Assembly: GCF_010119195.1 (NCBI RefSeq)
Contig: NZ_WRXL01000004.1
Location: forward strand, 186,001 to 250,000
DNA: 64,000 nucleotides
DNA from: Haloarcula salina
GTDB taxonomy: Archaea > Halobacteriota > Halobacteria > Halobacteriales > Haloarculaceae
Reading direction: 5' to 3'
Positions 62,566 to 64,000 of the stretch are shown here, one piece after another. A program made the translations under genes and the position numbers. A model generated the notes under the pieces. The model was not told where the DNA came from. It ran no database searches and saw only the letters and a program-made list of their open reading frames with translations. Position 1 is the first letter of the stretch, and every line of letters starts with the position of its first letter.

Positions 62566-63249
62566 TCAGCCGTCGAGCGCGTCGACGGAGCCGCCGCCGA
62601 CGAACTGCCTGACCAGTCGCCCCTCCGCTTTCTGGAGGTGGTTCGAAGCGGTACTCGTCGCACAGCCGAGTCGCTCGGCCACGTCCGCGACGTTCCCGGA
62701 ACGGGGGACCTCGTAGTAGCCGACGTCGAGGGCCGCGCGCACGGCCTCGCGCTGTCGCGACGTGAGATTGTCGGCCGGCGCGCCCGGTTGCACGTCGTAC
62801 TCGCCGACCTCCGAGACATGCGCCGAAATTTCATCGGGAAGCCTGTCGAGTACCTGCTCCAGGTCCGCGGGCTCGCCGACCACGTCGAAATCGACGACGC
62901 CGTGGGGCCGATACGCGAGTGGCGGGACCACGACCAGCGATGGCCGGGCGAACGCCGCCCGGAAGCGCTTGAAAATCTCCAGTTCGCGCTCGCGAACGTA
63001 CGCGTAGAACGTGCCGTCGTGGACGGGCGTGATGTCGTAGTCGATGGTCTGCTCCGCGGCGGCGATCTCCCGTTCGTATCGCTCGCGGTCGCCGATGAGG
63101 TAAAACAGCGTCCTGAGCACGTCGCCCTCGTCCTGCAGGTTCCACGTGACGAGCCAACTGCGCTCGATGTCGTCGCTGTCCGTCAGCAGTCGCTGCATCG
63201 GATGCTGGTACGCCCGCTCGTAGCGAATCCGCAGGTGGAGGTACTTCAC
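62566..63249 (-). CDS. Bacterio-opsin activator-type HTH regulator (HTH_10)
   Basis: A 227-residue protein. The N-terminal 150 residues form the bacterio-opsin activator-associated sensor-like region (RYERAYQHPMQRLLTDSDDI, DITPVHDGTFYAYVRERELE), the C-terminus the HTH_10 domain LTSRQREAVRAALDVGYYEV and LGCATSTASNHLQKAEGRLV. Such regulators are abundant in haloarchaea. A TATA box about 26 bp upstream of the ATG suggests a leaderless transcript, and a perfect palindrome overlaps the promoter. It is divergent from nuoB, separated by 88 bp, and may control it. Confidence 0.92.
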   Translation of the reverse strand: MKYLHLRIRYERAYQHPMQRLLTDSDDIERSWLVTWNLQDEGDVLRTLFYLIGDRERYEREIAAAEQTIDYDITPVHDGTFYAYVRERELEIFKRFRAAFARPSLVVVPPLAYRPHGVVDFDVVGEPADLEQVLDRLPDEISAHVSEVGEYDVQPGAPADNLTSRQREAVRAALDVGYYEVPRSGNVADVAERLGCATSTASNHLQKAEGRLVRQFVGGGSVDALDG

Positions 63250-63267
63250 GACTCGGTCACCGTCCGC

Positions 63268-63292
63268 CTATAATTTAAACGCACTAGTGCGT
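63268..63292 (-). promoter_or_regulatory. TATA box and 14-bp palindrome between the Bat-type gene and nuoB
   Basis: On the minus strand GTTTAAATTATAGG (63268-63281) is centred about 26 bp upstream of the ATG at 63249. Directly next to it, where the BRE should be, lies the perfect palindrome ACGCACTAGTGCGT (63279-63292). The nuoB ATG is 46 bp to the right. One site could therefore regulate both genes. Confidence 0.6.
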
Positions 63293-63337
63293 CCGACAGC
63301 ACGACTATTCGCCAGTGGCGACGAGCGACAGGTGTTC

Positions 63338-64000
63338 ATGAGCAGCGACCGGCAGAACGCGGTCGGCGGCCGAATCGGTAGTCAGAGACCCAGAAACGAG
63401 AACGCGGACAGCCGCCACAACGGCAGGCTCCGGGAGGTGTTCGGGTCTTCGCCGTTCGTGCTCACGAAATTCGACGCGTTCATGGACTGGGTTCGCGGGT
63501 CGTCCATGTTCATCCTCCAGTTCGGCATCGCCTGCTGTACCATCGAGATGATGAGCGCGCTCGGCCCGAAACACGATCTCGACCGCTTCGCGGCCGGCGT
63601 TCCGCGGGCCTCGCCGCGCCAGGCGGACCTGCTGGTCGTCCCCGGGACCATCGTGACGAAGTTCGCTCCGCGAATGAAACGCGTCTACGACCAGATGCCG
63701 GAGCCGAAGTTCGTCGTCAGCATGGGCTCGTGTACCATCTCGGGCGGGCCGTTTCAGGAAGGATACAACGTCATCAAGGGCGCGGAGCAGATTATCCCGG
63801 TCGACATCCACGTCCCGGGCTGTCCGCCGCGTCCCGAGGCCCTCGTCTACGGCATCGCCAAGCTGCAGGAGCGGATCGCACACGGCGAGTCCTCGCCCGT
63901 CACCGTCGAGCCGTACGAACTACGGCAGTTCGGCGACCTGAAGCGCGACGAACTGGTCGAAACGCTCGCCGACGAGATCGACGAGGACACGCTCGTCATG
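63338..64000 (+). CDS. nuoB: NADH dehydrogenase-like complex I subunit NuoB, 5' part
   Basis: The frame stays open to the window end, giving 221 residues. It starts MSSDRQNAVGGRIGSQRPRN and has the core GSSPFVLTKFDAFMDWVRGS followed by FILQFGIACCTIEMMSALGP. The cluster N2 cysteines are visible in ACCTIEM, SMGSCTISGG and PGCPPRPEA. It belongs to the archaeal F420H2/NADH:quinone oxidoreductase family. The usual order in haloarchaea is nuoA-nuoB-nuoCD, but no nuoA precedes it: the 88 bp upstream are the promoter region with the divergent Bat-type gene. The C-terminus and following genes are outside the window. Confidence 0.93.
   Translation, partial: MSSDRQNAVGGRIGSQRPRNENADSRHNGRLREVFGSSPFVLTKFDAFMDWVRGSSMFILQFGIACCTIEMMSALGPKHDLDRFAAGVPRASPRQADLLVVPGTIVTKFAPRMKRVYDQMPEPKFVVSMGSCTISGGPFQEGYNVIKGAEQIIPVDIHVPGCPPRPEALVYGIAKLQERIAHGESSPVTVEPYELRQFGDLKRDELVETLADEIDEDTLVM

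Overview
The window is a piece of a haloarchaeal chromosome. It is GC-rich, its proteins are strongly acidic (Asp/Glu-rich), most genes sit close together or overlap by 1-8 bases, and several genes start at or just after the expected transcription start 24-30 bp downstream of an AT-rich TATA box (leaderless transcripts). Family content agrees: PGF-CTERM surface proteins, a bacterio-opsin-activator-type HTH protein, TbsP/DUF5821, an amphi-Trp protein, DUF63, an Elp3 with a fused acetyltransferase, RqcH, and an archaeal-type NuoB. No rRNA, tRNA or CRISPR array was seen.

Layout. 1-3367: 3' part of an oligopeptide/dipeptide ABC transporter operon (permease fragment, second permease, fused double ATPase), followed directly by a CNNM/CorC-type membrane protein. 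4814-10672: minus-strand run with a DASS anion transporter, a HypE/PurM-like protein, the ribosome-rescue factor RqcH and a renalase-like flavoprotein. 10733-15462: two secreted PGF-CTERM proteins that share a C-terminal module; the larger has CARDB-like repeats and a poly-glycine hinge. 15768-22269: Elp3, a 44-aa protein, a CPA1 sodium/proton antiporter, a cupin, and a zinc-finger/S1/OB/DHH protein. 22346-26936: small hypothetical, YIP1-like membrane protein, FMN reductase, PhoD-like phosphatase, membrane protein, and an unaccompanied glutamate mutase S subunit. 27174-33599: GNAT, a two-gene regulator/partner pair, MutY, a sensor histidine kinase, and an MgtC/DUF4010 membrane protein. 33751-38987: PadR regulator, amphi-Trp protein, zinc-ribbon protein, Nudix hydrolase, FolD and GlyA (one-carbon metabolism).

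39157-44007 is the most unusual block: a CHAT-domain (caspase-like) protease with a large unrecognised N-terminal region, a TbsP-type regulator, and a YcaO enzyme fused to an E1-like zinc-binding domain and ending in a proline motif. Peptide-modifying YcaO enzymes and a cysteine protease side by side make a peptide-modification/processing system a reasonable hypothesis, although no precursor peptide was found. 44029-46378 holds a DUF63 protein, an inositol-monophosphatase-family enzyme and a small protein.

46431-48203 is an accessory, AT-richer island: two directly oriented copies of a broken IS6-type insertion sequence flank a 70-aa membrane protein. Both copies carry the same insertion of about 58 bp made of two hairpins that breaks the transposase frame. 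A gene-poor stretch of about 0.5 kb follows.

48991-64000: a GT2 glycosyltransferase, a secreted metzincin-like protease, a DUF58/membrane gene set facing (convergently) its MoxR/DUF4350 partners, a LolD/FtsX-type ABC transporter with a polytopic membrane protein, a Bat-type HTH regulator, and, divergent from it, the start of nuoB without an adjacent nuoA.
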